The position numbers and the translations under genes are program-made. The notes below the pieces were generated by a model, which saw nothing but the letters and a program-made list of their open reading frames with translations, was not told the DNA's origin and ran no database searches. A DNA stretch of 64,000 bases from Caenorhabditis remanei (taxonomy: Eukaryota; Nematoda; Chromadorea; Rhabditida; Rhabditidae), in assembly GCF_010183535.1 (NCBI RefSeq), contig NC_071331.1, positions 3,534,001 through 3,598,000 of the forward strand, written 5' to 3'. Positions 45,340-56,043 of the stretch are shown here, in pieces. Position 1 is the stretch's first letter; every line of letters begins with the position of its first letter.

Positions 45340-46555
45340 TGTGGGCAGTATTCGAAACTTGGTTACAGAGTTGAATAAATTTAAAATCAGAAATAGGAAA
45401 ATCACACAATTTTGGAAGGAATAGAAACGTAGAATGACTTATACTTCTCAATGTTGGGTTATTTATAGTTTTCACAAGCTCCGCCTCTTTTTTTGTTACT
45501 ATTATACGCAAAATATATTGAAAACGATGGCAAAATGGTGTTTTGAGTCTAATACGCTGCTTTTTTACAGGTATCTACAAGTTTTCACAAGCTCCGCCTC
45601 CTTTAGTCATCACTATTATGCGCAAAATGTCTTGAAAACGCGAACAAATGGTTTCTTGAGGTTAAAAAAGCTATTTTAGTGATATCTAGAGTTGTAACTG
45701 TTCGAATTTCTACATTTCTCGTATTGTTATATGAACAGTTATATTTAGCATGACACAATCAATTTTGTATGACGTCATCAGTACATCACAATATCAGTAA
45801 GACCTAAATTGTTTACAAAACAAAAAACTATATTGAAAATTGTCATACTTGAATTCACATAGCGCATACTCGCGTAAAATACCGAAAATCAGATCTCACA
45901 TATCTGGTCATTCGAACAAATTTGAATAAATGATAATATCAGGAAGTTAATAGAAATAACTTTGCCAATGATGATAAAAATACATAGATAAAACGAATCA
46001 AAACAAAAACAAGTAATTAAATAAATACATGAATGAATAGTCGAAAAAATAAAATAATAAGTCAATAAAATAAATTAGTAATATAAATAAGTAAATAAAT
46101 GAAATAAATTAATTTTAAGAAATGAAATAATTTGAAAGGGAAATAAAAATTAAAAAAGTTTTGCTAAAATGAAGCAAAAACGAAACAATATCAAATAAAA
46201 TAACGTGAAAACACTCAAGTAAAGTGATTTTAGTGACGTCATCCCTGTGGTGTGTTAAAAGCCCCATGGTACGCTACCCTGTGTGTATCTAAAGACCCAT
46301 CCTTACTTCTCTCACCGGTGAAAACCGTTATAATCACCGGTGAAGTTTTCCTCGGTTTTATAATAATAAAAACCGGAGTCAAGTTTGCGAAAACCGGTGT
46401 TCACCGAAATTCCCCGGTGTTCAATATTGAAAAACCGGTTTTCCCCGGTTTTCATTTTTCACCGGTGCCCGGTTTTCCCCGGGGAATCCCCGGTGTTCAC
46501 CGGTTTTCACCGGTTTTTTCTGATGATGCAAACACTTCAACGTGAACGAACATGA

Positions 46556-46900
46556 CAGCAACCGGCCATTTTGCAATCGGACGTTTTGCAACCGGACATT
46601 TCGAAACCGGACGTTTCGCAACCGGACATTTCGAAACCGGACGTTTCGCAACCGGCATTTTTTTGTTTCGAAGTGTCATTCGGTTGCGAAACGTCCAGTT
46701 GCGAAACGTCTGGTTGCGAAACGTCCGGTTTCGAAACGTCCGGTTTCAAAATGACCGGTTTCGAAACGTCCGGTTTCAAAATGTCCGGTTGCGAAACGTC
46801 CGGTTTCAAAGTGTCCGGTTTCGAAATGTCCGGTTTTGAAATGTCTGGTTTCGAAATGTCTGGTTACGAAATGTCCAGTTTTGAAATGTCTGGTTGTGTG
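46556..46900. repeat. 15-bp minisatellite that reverses orientation
   Basis: Tandem units of the type CAACCGGACATTTCG / AAACCGGACGTTTCG run in one orientation to about 46655 and in the opposite orientation from about 46680 to 46900. Because 15 is a multiple of 3, several frames stay open and give pentapeptide-repeat open frames on both strands; these are not genes. The flanking 46320-46545 and 46915-47123 carry CACCGGTG, AACCGG and CCCCGG short palindromes of the same hAT-like element. Confidence 0.85.
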
Positions 46901-47795
46901 TTACCAATTTCAAAAAAAACTCCGGCGAAAACCGGTGAAAACCGGGGAAACACCGGTTTTTTCCCCGGTGTTTCTCCGGGGAAAACCCGGTGTTCACCGG
47001 TTTTCTCCGGGTTTTCCCCGGTGAATCACCGGTGAATTTCGGTGAAAACCGGTGAATACTTTCACCGGTTTTTTCATGAAATACCGGTTTTCACTAGTTT
47101 TAAAATCCCGGTGCAGCACACTGCCAAAGATTGAAAAAAAATGGACAGAATTTTCAGTTCAACTAGGCATGTCATTTGATTATGAATGCAGTTAGGAGAC
47201 TATTGAGTTTCCCAAATCACATTGATAAGGAACATATAATGAAACAACAGATAACAGTTTTCTACCAGGATGAGTTTTTGTTGATATACAAATGCGAATT
47301 CATGTTTTTTTCTGAAGCGAGTCTTACCGATACACCAGATTTTTGTACATATGTTTCCCGTTCCGTAGACTCAATTAATGTTTTCAAAATATTCATTTTT
47401 CAGTTGGAGTGGTTTCTGAATTGTCCCAAGGAGAAAGCAGTTGATTTTTTCTAGCAAATCATGTCATCTGTGAGATTTCTCATTTTTCCAAAGACCACAC
47501 AGTTTGAATGAGTGGAACTAAATTTAGTCTTCTATATATCAGTTTGAAATTAATTCTGTTTTGCAAACAGAACATTTTTTAGTTTTTCATTAGAGCTCAC
47601 TCGAGAAAACCTATTTGAACTTTCGACAAGCAAGTCACCTGTTATTCTGTCCTGATGTCTGTTTTAAGAAAAAAATTTTGAAAAAAAATCTACTGTAGCA
47701 GGCAATATGCAATTACGAAAATATTTCATTTGATACAATTCTTTGTGTTTTTACTGATGGTGAACTGAAAAAATAATACAAATTATTATTTGAGT

Positions 47796-47863
47796 TGAAA
47801 ATCAATTATTCTTGCACTAAATACTTCTCTACTCGTTCAAAAAATATAAAGCGATTGAAACAG
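47796..47863 (-). ncRNA. Candidate 21U-RNA gene
   Basis: Exact motif on the minus strand (47863-47856); start TAGT with T at 47816, spacing 40 nt. Confidence 0.5.
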
Positions 47864-48482
47864 TTTCGGTTTTATTTGAAAGGGTTGGTAATTTCAGCTT
47901 TGAAGTTATCACAATATCTGGTTATGAAATTCTGGTTTAAAGTTGCCTTTCCCAGATCATTTTTTCTTTTGGTTTTAAAAAAAAGTTACAGTTTCTCTAG
48001 TTTTATATTATTCTCACATGTTCAGAAAAACCCATTAAGGTTGTAGGCAAGTTATTCGAAAGATATTGACATAAGAAAATAATCTACAATTTCAGAAGTT
48101 GTGTATTTGATTACCTTCTCCAAATGTTTTGCTTGATTTGTGGTATTATGATCCCAAACAAAGTTATTTTGGCTGGAACCTATTCCCAACATTCTTGAAA
48201 TCTTATTATAAGGAAATTGAGTGAAAACAATGAATCACCCTATTTTTGGTATCTATCGTGAAAACTTCCCATAAAATTTTGAGGACTCTTTAGTAGATGA
48301 AAAAAATTATTTTTTCAACTTTATCACAGTTTCACTCCTATTGTGAATATGTTTCATTGAAATTTGTTTTGTTTTTTAGCATGGTATTTGAATTAATGTT
48401 AAAAATCAGCACAGATGCAAAAAATCATAGTTAAAATTAGACTTTTTACGCTTGTTTTTCTACAAAATCTTTTTGGTAGGAT

Positions 48483-48551
48483 TTTGATAGTTATCGCTTC
48501 ACAACAATTCTAGAACAAAACACTTCCATATTTTATCAGATTATGAAACAG
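48483..48551 (-). ncRNA. Candidate 21U-RNA gene
   Basis: Exact motif on the minus strand (48551-48544); start TGTT with T at 48503, spacing 41 nt. Confidence 0.45.
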
Positions 48552-49289
48552 AGAGAGCACTTCAAAAGCCAACTTCAGTTTTCGAATTTTATTTCAGCCA
48601 CTAATTATAAACAAATAAAAATCTAGAAGTTAGTGAGCTTCTACAAAATTCTCTTTTGTTCTTATCTGAACAACAAAACCTATCGATCGAGGCAGTAAAC
48701 CAGCAATAGTGGTGCAATACTTGAGAACATACTGTAACATTAATCTACTTGAAGATATATATTGGTTTTTGAGAATATATTACTGTTTCGGCATTATTTT
48801 GAGTAAGCTTTATTGATAATTTTGATTTAATAAAAACAATTTATGACTGTTTATCACCTTTCGAAAATAAAATGTGTTGTTTTCTAAAGTCGAAGTACGT
48901 TAGACCCCAAATCTGGTTGATGGTGCAAAAAAGATTATTAGACTGGAAAATGTATGGTATGCATTAAAATATTAAGCACACTGAAATTTAGATTTTTTTT
49001 GGAAAATCCGTTTTTAGGTGTTGAACATCATCATCAAACTACGTAGAGTTTCACCAACGTTTAAAACAAAAAACTTTTACAGTTTCTCAATCGGTACATC
49101 TGCCTCTTCAGAGTTTGTTATTGATGATCCTTAATTGTTTTTTTCAACATCTCTTCGAAAACTAAGATGGGATCACAGAAACAATCAGCGAATGAATATC
49201 TGTTCCAAAGTCTTCGATGTTAATTAAAACCTAGTTTTATATTATCTACGGTTTCGCACGCTCTATTAAATATTATCATTCTTACTATT

Positions 49290-49761
49290 AGTCAGAAAGT
49301 TAGACGTGACAACGGTGTCACGCTAGCTTCTGGTAAACAGACAATGAGCGAAAGACAAGAAAATCAATAAACACAAGTTTTCGAGTCAACTACTATTTTA
49401 TTGATCTCAATTTATGCAATTGCCAACAAGACAATTGCTACACAAAAAAGGTTGGGAAATGAATAAAACCTAATCCCTACTAGACAATTAAAACAATAGA
49501 AAAAAGGTGACAAAAACCACCCAAAAAGTAGAAACGGGCGAAACTTGACTGAAACGGGTAAAAATCACCAAACTCTAGGTGACCCCAAGCTCAAGAATGA
49601 TTACAAATCTCTTTTTCTCTTCACTTTCACATGTTCGCGCCGGAGAATAGATACAATGCGCCAGAGCGCAACTGCATCGAGCCCGCGAGTTATGAAGGCA
49701 AGTCTGAAACTTGATAAGACTTTATGGACTTTTTAGAGATAAAACCGGTAGGTACCGGACA
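49290..49761 (-). repeat. 3' LTR
   Basis: 472 bp, on the minus strand starting TGTCCGGTACC and ending CTGACT. No difference from the other LTR was noticed. Confidence 0.9.
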
Positions 49762-50085
49762 TCTCCGGGTCCTTTCGAGTCCCTTCTCCCGTGGCTTTAA
49801 TGAATGACACGGAACACTCGTGAAGATACTAGGAGATACAAAAGGTGGAGCTTTTTGGGTTTAAATGAAAACAAGATAACTAGTTAGCAAAACAACAGAA
49901 GAAGTTAAAGACTTCTCGATAAAGGTAAGGACAGGGGGGTAATCGTCGGTGGAAGGGGGGGATAGAATTTAAGATTATAAAACAAGAACCAGATATAACA
50001 TGAAATGATTGGAGAATGATTAAGGCAATAAAGGTGAATAACAAAAGAATAACAATTTGGAAAATTATCAAGAAAACTATCCGTA
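49762..50085 (-). other. Retrotransposon 3' untranslated region and polypurine tract
   Basis: 324 bp between the polyprotein stop and the 3' LTR. Next to the LTR the minus strand is purine-rich (GGGAGAAGGG, then GAAAGGACCCGGAGA), the expected plus-strand primer. A second G/A-rich patch lies near 49930-49960. Confidence 0.6.
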
Positions 50086-53000
50086 TTAGCGGTTTTGCCG
50101 AAATTTTGAATATGATCCCAATCCGTATGATCCCGATCTGCTTCCTCGACTATTGTGAGCTCGAATGGGCCCAAATCCAGATCCACTTGCTCCTGTAGCT
50201 TCATCAGTTTGATTATTTTCCACTGACTCCAAAGTCTCTAGTTTGAGATGTGGCCAGATAATCTTTTCTTCTTTCACAATGCGCTCCACAACTTCCCAGT
50301 ATTTTAAGCATTTGGACCGGTCTGATACATTCAGCAGCGTCCTATTCAAATTGAACTTCACCGTGAAGTCTGGACCAAGCACGGTGAGTTTTCCCTCCAA
50401 TCTGTACAGTTCTTTTACCAGTTGAGTGAATATCTCTCCTTCGGCGTGATCGAATTGAGTGACGTGGCCAAACACGACGATGACATCGATCTCTTTGGGT
50501 ACAGCATGAATCGATTCCTGCCACGAATCCTTGGCTTGTTCAGATGTGGAGAAAGGGATTACGAATACTGCCACATTCACTTCCTTAGTCTCCAAATTCT
50601 TTCTGATTCGTTCAGCTACAGTGTCTTCATCTTTCAATAGTTTCACATGTTTCAATGCCAAAGCGACCGATTTCAACTCGACTCCGGGAAAGCAGAACAC
50701 CATGGCTGACATGGATTGCAGCAGTTCGGAGCCTAGACACTTTTCCAGAGTCATGGCATACTGCAATTCAAAGGCTTCTCTCCACAATACAATATCCTTC
50801 ACCCAAATATTGAGAGTGGGACATTGACCAAGAATCATCCAAGCCTCCTCTGTTGGTAATTCTGGGAACATTGGTAATCGTTTTTGCACGAGCATCATCA
50901 TATCATCCTTTTTCAAATCCTTGTGTTTCTGCAGAAGTTGAGACGCTCTTGCAAATTGTGTGGGCGAGTGGAACCGCAGATCCTTGTTGTTTGGAAGGAA
51001 GAAGACGCACGGTCTTTGGCATCGGCACCAGAATAGTTCACTGAAAATACATAAGTCATGATTATTGTCTTCAACCATTTTCCCCGAAATTTCTTCTACC
51101 GCTGTATTTCTTAACCGCGCACGTCCCTTTTTAGTTTCAACTGGAGTGTTATCCATTTGAGGAGGTATATTACGCAGATTCTCAAATGGAACTTTCAGTA
51201 ATTCCCGATTACCTCCAGCAACTGGAACAAGCATTGCTGAGTTTTCAGAACATGAGATTACTCTATATGGACCTCTCCATTTGTTTGTCAGTTTTGGGTA
51301 ACGAGCTCCCATCTTCTCAGATGGAATTTCCACAAGTACTCTTGCTCCGGGTTGTGGATACGATTTCTGGGAAATGCGATGTTTTGCGTCAAATAACACT
51401 TTATGCTCTTGCTGTTCCTGCAGAGCATGCTCCTTAACAAAAGCGTATGCTTTATTTAATTCTTGCACTAACAAGTTCTTGTATTCATCCATGTCCACAT
51501 AAGACACACCGCAGGCGTCATCCCCGATTTTTTCAAGTCCGCCTTTCGCGTCTCTGCCATACATTAAAAACATGGGTGAATCTCCCGTAGTTTTGTGGAC
51601 AACTGAGTTGTATGCATATACTGCAAATGGAACTTGGTCGTCCCATTCTGCAGCTACCGCATTCTGCTTCTTTATTGTATGCATTAGTGTTTTATTGAAT
51701 CTTTCTACACATCCATTTGCTCTACTGTTATAGCCTTTAGTGGTGATATGTTTCATCTTCACTAGTTCTGCGAACTTTTGAAAATGTTCGTTACAGAACT
51801 CTTTCCCTTGATCAGTTAATAATACTTCCGGAACTCTTCCTTCTCCAATGGCCCATCTCTCAATGAAAGCCTTCAACACTGTTACACCTTTCTTGTCCGG
51901 AATAGGAACCCCGATTCCGTATTTAGTGAATAAGTCTATGATTGATAGAATGTATCTATTCCCTTGGGTAGATAGCCCAACATCAATAAGGTCACATGCT
52001 ACAATCTGCAATGGATACTCTGTTTTGTATGGATTCAAAGGAGCCACCATTTTTGTATAGTCATTTGTGTAAAGGCACTTTTGACAACTTTTCACGTGAT
52101 TTTCCACTCTAGCTCTCATTCGTAACCAGAAGAACTTCTTATTCAGTTGTCGAAGCATTTTCTCTGTACCGAAATGCCCAGCTAATTCTCCTTCATGAGC
52201 CTCCTTGATTAATGATGGAATGATTTCTTCAGGAACAACTAACCGACTACAGTTTTCATCTTCTGTGTTTCTCAGTGATTTACCTATAATCATATAGTTG
52301 TCAAGCCATATCCCTTTCTTTATTCCAGGGATTTTCACGGACCCTGTTTTCTCTCCATTTTCTAGCCTCCCTATAACCTCGTTCCATCCATCTTCCTTTC
52401 TCAACTTTTCCAGCCATTCACTAGTGTCGAACTTATTCCCTGCTTTTATCATTTTCACTTCCCCAATGATATTTGGCATATCTCCTGTTTCCATGTCATC
52501 TGGATCAATCAGTGGGCATCCTCCCCTACTCAGCGCATCAGCTACCACATTGGCTTTTCCTTTGACATATACAATCTTTGGATTGAACTCAATCAACTCT
52601 ATCGACCATCTCATTAACCTGTCTGCCAACCTAGAACCACGCATGAGTGATATCAATGGTTTGTGGTCTGTAAACACAATTACTTGTGAGCCATAGATGA
52701 TGGTGCGAAATCTTCTCAAAGCGAACATCATAGCTAGTGCTTCTAGATCAGTTATGTGATACCTTGTCTCTGCAGAAGTCAACGATTTAGAAGCGAATGC
52801 AATAGGGTGCTGTTCACCATCATTTGCCTCTTGGGCTAACACGGCTCCCACTCCCTGACGACTTGCATCCGTGTATATTAGATACGGGCGAGCTCCACTG
52901 ATTGCTGTTTCAGGATCAGGTTGTCTTAGCACAGGTGCGGAACATACCGAGCTTTTTAACTGCACAAAAGCATTTTCTTGCTCGGTACCCCAGACCCATG

Positions 53001-56000
53001 CATTTTTCTTTGACGTGAGAAAATTCAACGGATATGCTATCTTTGAGTAACTCATAATGAAGTTTCGATAATATCCTACTAATCCTAGAAAAGATTGCAA
53101 TTGTTTGACGTCTTCTGGTCTAGCAAATTTCTTCATTTTGTCTACTTTGGCCTCTTCTGTTTTTACTCCTTCTGGAGTGATCATATGGCCCAAGTAGTCC
53201 ACCTCTTCCCTTGCTATCCAACATTTGCTGGCTTTCAGCTTCATTCCACTTTTTTCGATTCTTTCTAGAATCGTTTGGACATGGATAGCGTGTTCTTTCA
53301 TGTTCTCACTAGCAATTAGCAAATCATCGACATATACAAAGACACAAGTCCCTAATAAATCTCCAACAACACATTCCATAGCTGCTTGAAAAATAGCAGG
53401 AGATGTGGCTAACCCGAATGGCAAAACATTCCATTCGAATAACTCTGATCCGATGGCAAATGCTGTAATTTCTTTACTTTCCTCTTTCAGAGGAAGTTGC
53501 CAGTACCCTGCAAGAAGATCAAATGTGGTGAAAACCTTCTTTCCTGCAAGTGAAAGAAGCGTTGTTTCAATGTTCGGTAGCGGATGCGCATTGTATTTGA
53601 TAAGCAGATTCACTTTTCTGTAATCAATGCACATTCTCACTGATCCGTCCTTCTTCTTCACTAACACAACCGGACTCGCCCATGGAGATTTACTTTCTCG
53701 TATGACTCTTTGTGACAACATTTTCTGAATCATTTTCCTGATTTCCCCTCTGATCGCCAACGGAATAGGTCGCGCTTTCTGCCTCACTGGCTGAGCTCCC
53801 TCTGTCAACTCAATCTCGCACTCAACAACATTAGTTCTACCCAACTCAGTATCATCCGTAGCAAATATATGTTGATAGTCTTTTATGACCTTCCACACAT
53901 CTTCTTCTTCTTCGGACTTAGCACATGTTTTCTTCAACTGCTCACAAAGAATGTCCCATCTTTCCCCACTATTAACATTTGTCTCGATCAGATTGATGGT
54001 CTCCATATCTTGTTCCAGAAGTTTCGACCTTTCGAAGAATTCTTCCAGCAGTTTCATGTTTTCTTCGTTTTCTTCAATGACGTCAAACCCCTCTACTTCT
54101 CCACTAGCTATGAGTTCACCTTTTTTCAGAAAAATTGTTTTTTTCCCCAAATTACTCATTTGAACCCTCGCTTTTCCAGACTTTCTGATTTGATAAATAG
54201 CTGGTGCAAGACACGAAACCATTGGTGTAATCAGACAAAGACTCTTGTCTTTTCTAATTGTTCCTTCAACTGAAACCTCAACAATTTTCTCACTTCCTGG
54301 CGGTATTTTCACTTGTCTAACCATTCGAATATCTCGCGGTTTCTTTTGAAAACTCATCTGTATGCCTAACAACTCAAATTGATCAATTCCCAAGATTACC
54401 GTATCTCTGTCAATATCAGTGACATAGAACTTTAGATCCCTTGTGCGAGAATGGAGCGATGTTTCCACCTTTACCTGGTATAACAAGTTCATCGGAGTGT
54501 TGTTTGCAGCGTAAACATCGATCTTTTCTGGGTTTTTAAGAATTGCTTCTTTTTCCCATTCTTTCCCTCCATTCTTCTCCACAACTTCTTTCCAAGTGTT
54601 CTCCGAAATGACTGAAATGCAAGCCCCGCTATCAATCACAAAGTTTACTTCCGCTGAGCCAATCCTTCCTTGTTCAATTCGAACTGGTGTACGACTATTC
54701 TTGTTTTGTTTGGATTTTTCCGCTTCCGGCATTTCCAGACACTCCTTTTTATCAAGTGTTTGCACTTTTGCCATATCCCCTTGGCTGTTTAGTTGTTGTG
54801 CACCTTTCTGCGGACAGTTTGGAGCAATATGTCCTTGTTCATTACAGCGGAAACAGACAACAGGATTGCTTTTTCTTGGTGTGCTTGACCCCGGTGCTCT
54901 CGAGCACTTTGGGTCATGACATCCAGTTAATCGACACTCTGAGCACTCACTAAACCCCACCGACTTATTAACCACATTATTACCACCAGCATTGTTTGTC
55001 GGAACAAACTTTCCCTGAGATCTTTCTCTCCAGTTCTGCGACGTTTCATCATTGCCTACAGTTTGCTTATTTCTTGAATATGAAGTGTTTTGGTTTGAGT
55101 AGTTGCTTTGCTGGTTTGAGAAATTTTGATTCGACTGCTGTCGATTCATTTTCTTCTCATTCAGCTTTGCTTTCCCACTTCTCCATTCTTCATCGAAACG
55201 CGTTGCTTCTTCTCGGCACAGCTCGTATTGTTCCATTTCAGGACATTTTCTCAGCTGTGACCCCAGAATTTGCAACGACACATCGAATATAGAGTGTTCT
55301 TTCATTTCATCGAGCAACTTTGTAGTTTTCATAGAGGAAATTTGATGTTCTGGTACGCCTTTGTACCCAACCCGAACTATTTCATCCATTTGCAAACAGA
55401 AACTCTGAATGGATTGTTCTTTCTGTAGCTTTAGCCCTTGAAATTTGCTCTTAGCTCGGCGTGATTCTTCTGGTTCTGACTGACTCAATCGTCTTTTGAT
55501 AGCGTCGAGAATGCGTGAAACCGAATATTTATCTGATTCTGGCAAGCCTTTATATACTGTCAACGCGTTTCCCGCCAGGAATCTTGTTTCTAGAAAGCTT
55601 TTTTGTGCCTCGATGTCAAAGAACCTATATTTCATGTAAAATGCTCTCTCAAAAGTTTCTGCATTGACAGAATTCTTTCCTGCAGAGAATACCGGAGGAT
55701 CAGGCAGCGCTTGCGTCATTCTCCATTGCATATTCATGTTCGGCATTTCATGTCCATCATGGACAATTATGCTTCTTTGAGCATCTTGTTCAACTATTCT
55801 TTGATTCCAATTTCCCCCAGAATCACGCGATTCTTGGCGAGGTATAGTATCAATTATTTCTGACGTGTCTGCATTGTAAAAACGCGCATTTTCTCTTGAC
55901 TCCCCCACTTTTCCGTTTGTCTCACCTTGCCGGTGCATTCCATGTTGTGGCGTTGATGTTGCGAACATGGAGTGCCTTCCTGTAGTCTGAACAATATTGT

Positions 56001-56043
56001 TATTTTTCTCACTAGTCAGTAATGCTTTGACGTTGCTCACCAT
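50086..56043 (-). CDS. Retrotransposon Gag-Pol polyprotein with extra C-terminal domain
   Basis: 1,985-residue polyprotein that makes and integrates the element's DNA copy. Approximate residues: capsid-like region 90-290; zinc knuckle CFRCNEQGHIAPNC (about 394); aspartic protease IDSGA (about 469); reverse transcriptase with YVDD (about 904); RNase H with YTDAS (about 1054) and TDHKP; integrase with the zinc-binding HEGELAGH and CQKC (1284-1320), the catalytic Asp in ACDLID (about 1351), the Asp in LLTDQG (about 1409) and the Glu in CVERFN (about 1447); and a GPY module NKWRGPYRV (about 1590). All catalytic residues are present. About 340 residues follow that I cannot assign; they have no clear membrane segment, so they are not an obvious envelope. 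The start at 56043 overlaps the end of the upstream ORF. Confidence 0.92.
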   Translation of the reverse strand: MVSNVKALLTSEKNNNIVQTTGRHSMFATSTPQHGMHRQGETNGKVGESRENARFYNADTSEIIDTIPRQESRDSGGNWNQRIVEQDAQRSIIVHDGHEMPNMNMQWRMTQALPDPPVFSAGKNSVNAETFERAFYMKYRFFDIEAQKSFLETRFLAGNALTVYKGLPESDKYSVSRILDAIKRRLSQSEPEESRRAKSKFQGLKLQKEQSIQSFCLQMDEIVRVGYKGVPEHQISSMKTTKLLDEMKEHSIFDVSLQILGSQLRKCPEMEQYELCREEATRFDEEWRSGKAKLNEKKMNRQQSNQNFSNQQSNYSNQNTSYSRNKQTVGNDETSQNWRERSQGKFVPTNNAGGNNVVNKSVGFSECSECRLTGCHDPKCSRAPGSSTPRKSNPVVCFRCNEQGHIAPNCPQKGAQQLNSQGDMAKVQTLDKKECLEMPEAEKSKQNKNSRTPVRIEQGRIGSAEVNFVIDSGACISVISENTWKEVVEKNGGKEWEKEAILKNPEKIDVYAANNTPMNLLYQVKVETSLHSRTRDLKFYVTDIDRDTVILGIDQFELLGIQMSFQKKPRDIRMVRQVKIPPGSEKIVEVSVEGTIRKDKSLCLITPMVSCLAPAIYQIRKSGKARVQMSNLGKKTIFLKKGELIASGEVEGFDVIEENEENMKLLEEFFERSKLLEQDMETINLIETNVNSGERWDILCEQLKKTCAKSEEEEDVWKVIKDYQHIFATDDTELGRTNVVECEIELTEGAQPVRQKARPIPLAIRGEIRKMIQKMLSQRVIRESKSPWASPVVLVKKKDGSVRMCIDYRKVNLLIKYNAHPLPNIETTLLSLAGKKVFTTFDLLAGYWQLPLKEESKEITAFAIGSELFEWNVLPFGLATSPAIFQAAMECVVGDLLGTCVFVYVDDLLIASENMKEHAIHVQTILERIEKSGMKLKASKCWIAREEVDYLGHMITPEGVKTEEAKVDKMKKFARPEDVKQLQSFLGLVGYYRNFIMSYSKIAYPLNFLTSKKNAWVWGTEQENAFVQLKSSVCSAPVLRQPDPETAISGARPYLIYTDASRQGVGAVLAQEANDGEQHPIAFASKSLTSAETRYHITDLEALAMMFALRRFRTIIYGSQVIVFTDHKPLISLMRGSRLADRLMRWSIELIEFNPKIVYVKGKANVVADALSRGGCPLIDPDDMETGDMPNIIGEVKMIKAGNKFDTSEWLEKLRKEDGWNEVIGRLENGEKTGSVKIPGIKKGIWLDNYMIIGKSLRNTEDENCSRLVVPEEIIPSLIKEAHEGELAGHFGTEKMLRQLNKKFFWLRMRARVENHVKSCQKCLYTNDYTKMVAPLNPYKTEYPLQIVACDLIDVGLSTQGNRYILSIIDLFTKYGIGVPIPDKKGVTVLKAFIERWAIGEGRVPEVLLTDQGKEFCNEHFQKFAELVKMKHITTKGYNSRANGCVERFNKTLMHTIKKQNAVAAEWDDQVPFAVYAYNSVVHKTTGDSPMFLMYGRDAKGGLEKIGDDACGVSYVDMDEYKNLLVQELNKAYAFVKEHALQEQQEHKVLFDAKHRISQKSYPQPGARVLVEIPSEKMGARYPKLTNKWRGPYRVISCSENSAMLVPVAGGNRELLKVPFENLRNIPPQMDNTPVETKKGRARLRNTAVEEISGKMVEDNNHDLCIFSELFWCRCQRPCVFFLPNNKDLRFHSPTQFARASQLLQKHKDLKKDDMMMLVQKRLPMFPELPTEEAWMILGQCPTLNIWVKDIVLWREAFELQYAMTLEKCLGSELLQSMSAMVFCFPGVELKSVALALKHVKLLKDEDTVAERIRKNLETKEVNVAVFVIPFSTSEQAKDSWQESIHAVPKEIDVIVVFGHVTQFDHAEGEIFTQLVKELYRLEGKLTVLGPDFTVKFNLNRTLLNVSDRSKCLKYWEVVERIVKEEKIIWPHLKLETLESVENNQTDEATGASGSGFGPIRAHNSRGSRSGSYGLGSYSKFRQNR

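Larger units (their letters stand above)
30688..46313. mobile_element. Polinton/Maverick-derived giant palindrome
   Basis: 15.6-kb element starting GAGAGAAGTAAGG and ending in its complement, flanked by the 6-bp duplication ACCGGT (30682-30687, 46314-46319); Polintons make 6-bp duplications. The palindromic context of that site leaves the boundary uncertain by a few bases. The arms are about 5.0 kb (30688-35701, and 39396-46313 minus a 1.9-kb insert), and only a handful of differences were noticed between them. It encodes a Polinton-type polymerase in two incomplete copies and a small related protein. I find no integrase, packaging ATPase, protease or capsid gene, so it is a defective or minimal derivative. 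The arms are far longer than ordinary Polinton terminal repeats. Confidence 0.8.
39396..46313 (-). repeat. Right terminal inverted repeat, interrupted
   Basis: Reverse-complement partner of 30688-35701. It is interrupted in polymerase exon 8 by a foldback element at 39488-41388. The arm is otherwise colinear with the left one. Confidence 0.85.
30634..47123. mobile_element. CCGGT-rich hAT-like element, split by a Polinton-derived insert
   Basis: The left terminus is CAGTGTACTCCACCGGTG (30634-30651); the right terminus, in complement, is CAGTGTGCTGCACCGGG (47123-47107). Both are flanked by the 8-bp direct repeat CCAAAGAT (30626-30633 and 47124-47131). Without the 15.6-kb insert the element is about 858 bp and consists of ACCGGT-type short inverted motifs plus a 15-bp minisatellite. 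An 8-bp duplication and CAGTG ends fit the hAT superfamily. No transposase is present. Confidence 0.85.
47132..49285. other. Type I piRNA cluster, second block
   Basis: AT-rich DNA without a credible protein gene, containing two exact minus-strand CTGTTTCA motifs and several variants. From about 48200 on it is a direct, diverged duplicate of 62730-63555 (shared GAAATTGAGTGAAAACAAT, GTCGAAGTACGTTAGACCC, TCCAAAGTCTTCGATGTTAA). The retrotransposon begins where this block stops. Confidence 0.6.

Noticed and set aside
46537..47035. Pentapeptide-repeat open frames on both strands
   Set aside because: They arise from the 15-bp minisatellite; frames in all phases are open and none has a plausible start or context.
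52915..52922. Exact CTGTTTCA in the retrotransposon polyprotein, and another at 57057
   Set aside because: Neither has a YRNT start near 38 nt, and the first is coding sequence. They served as informal negative controls.
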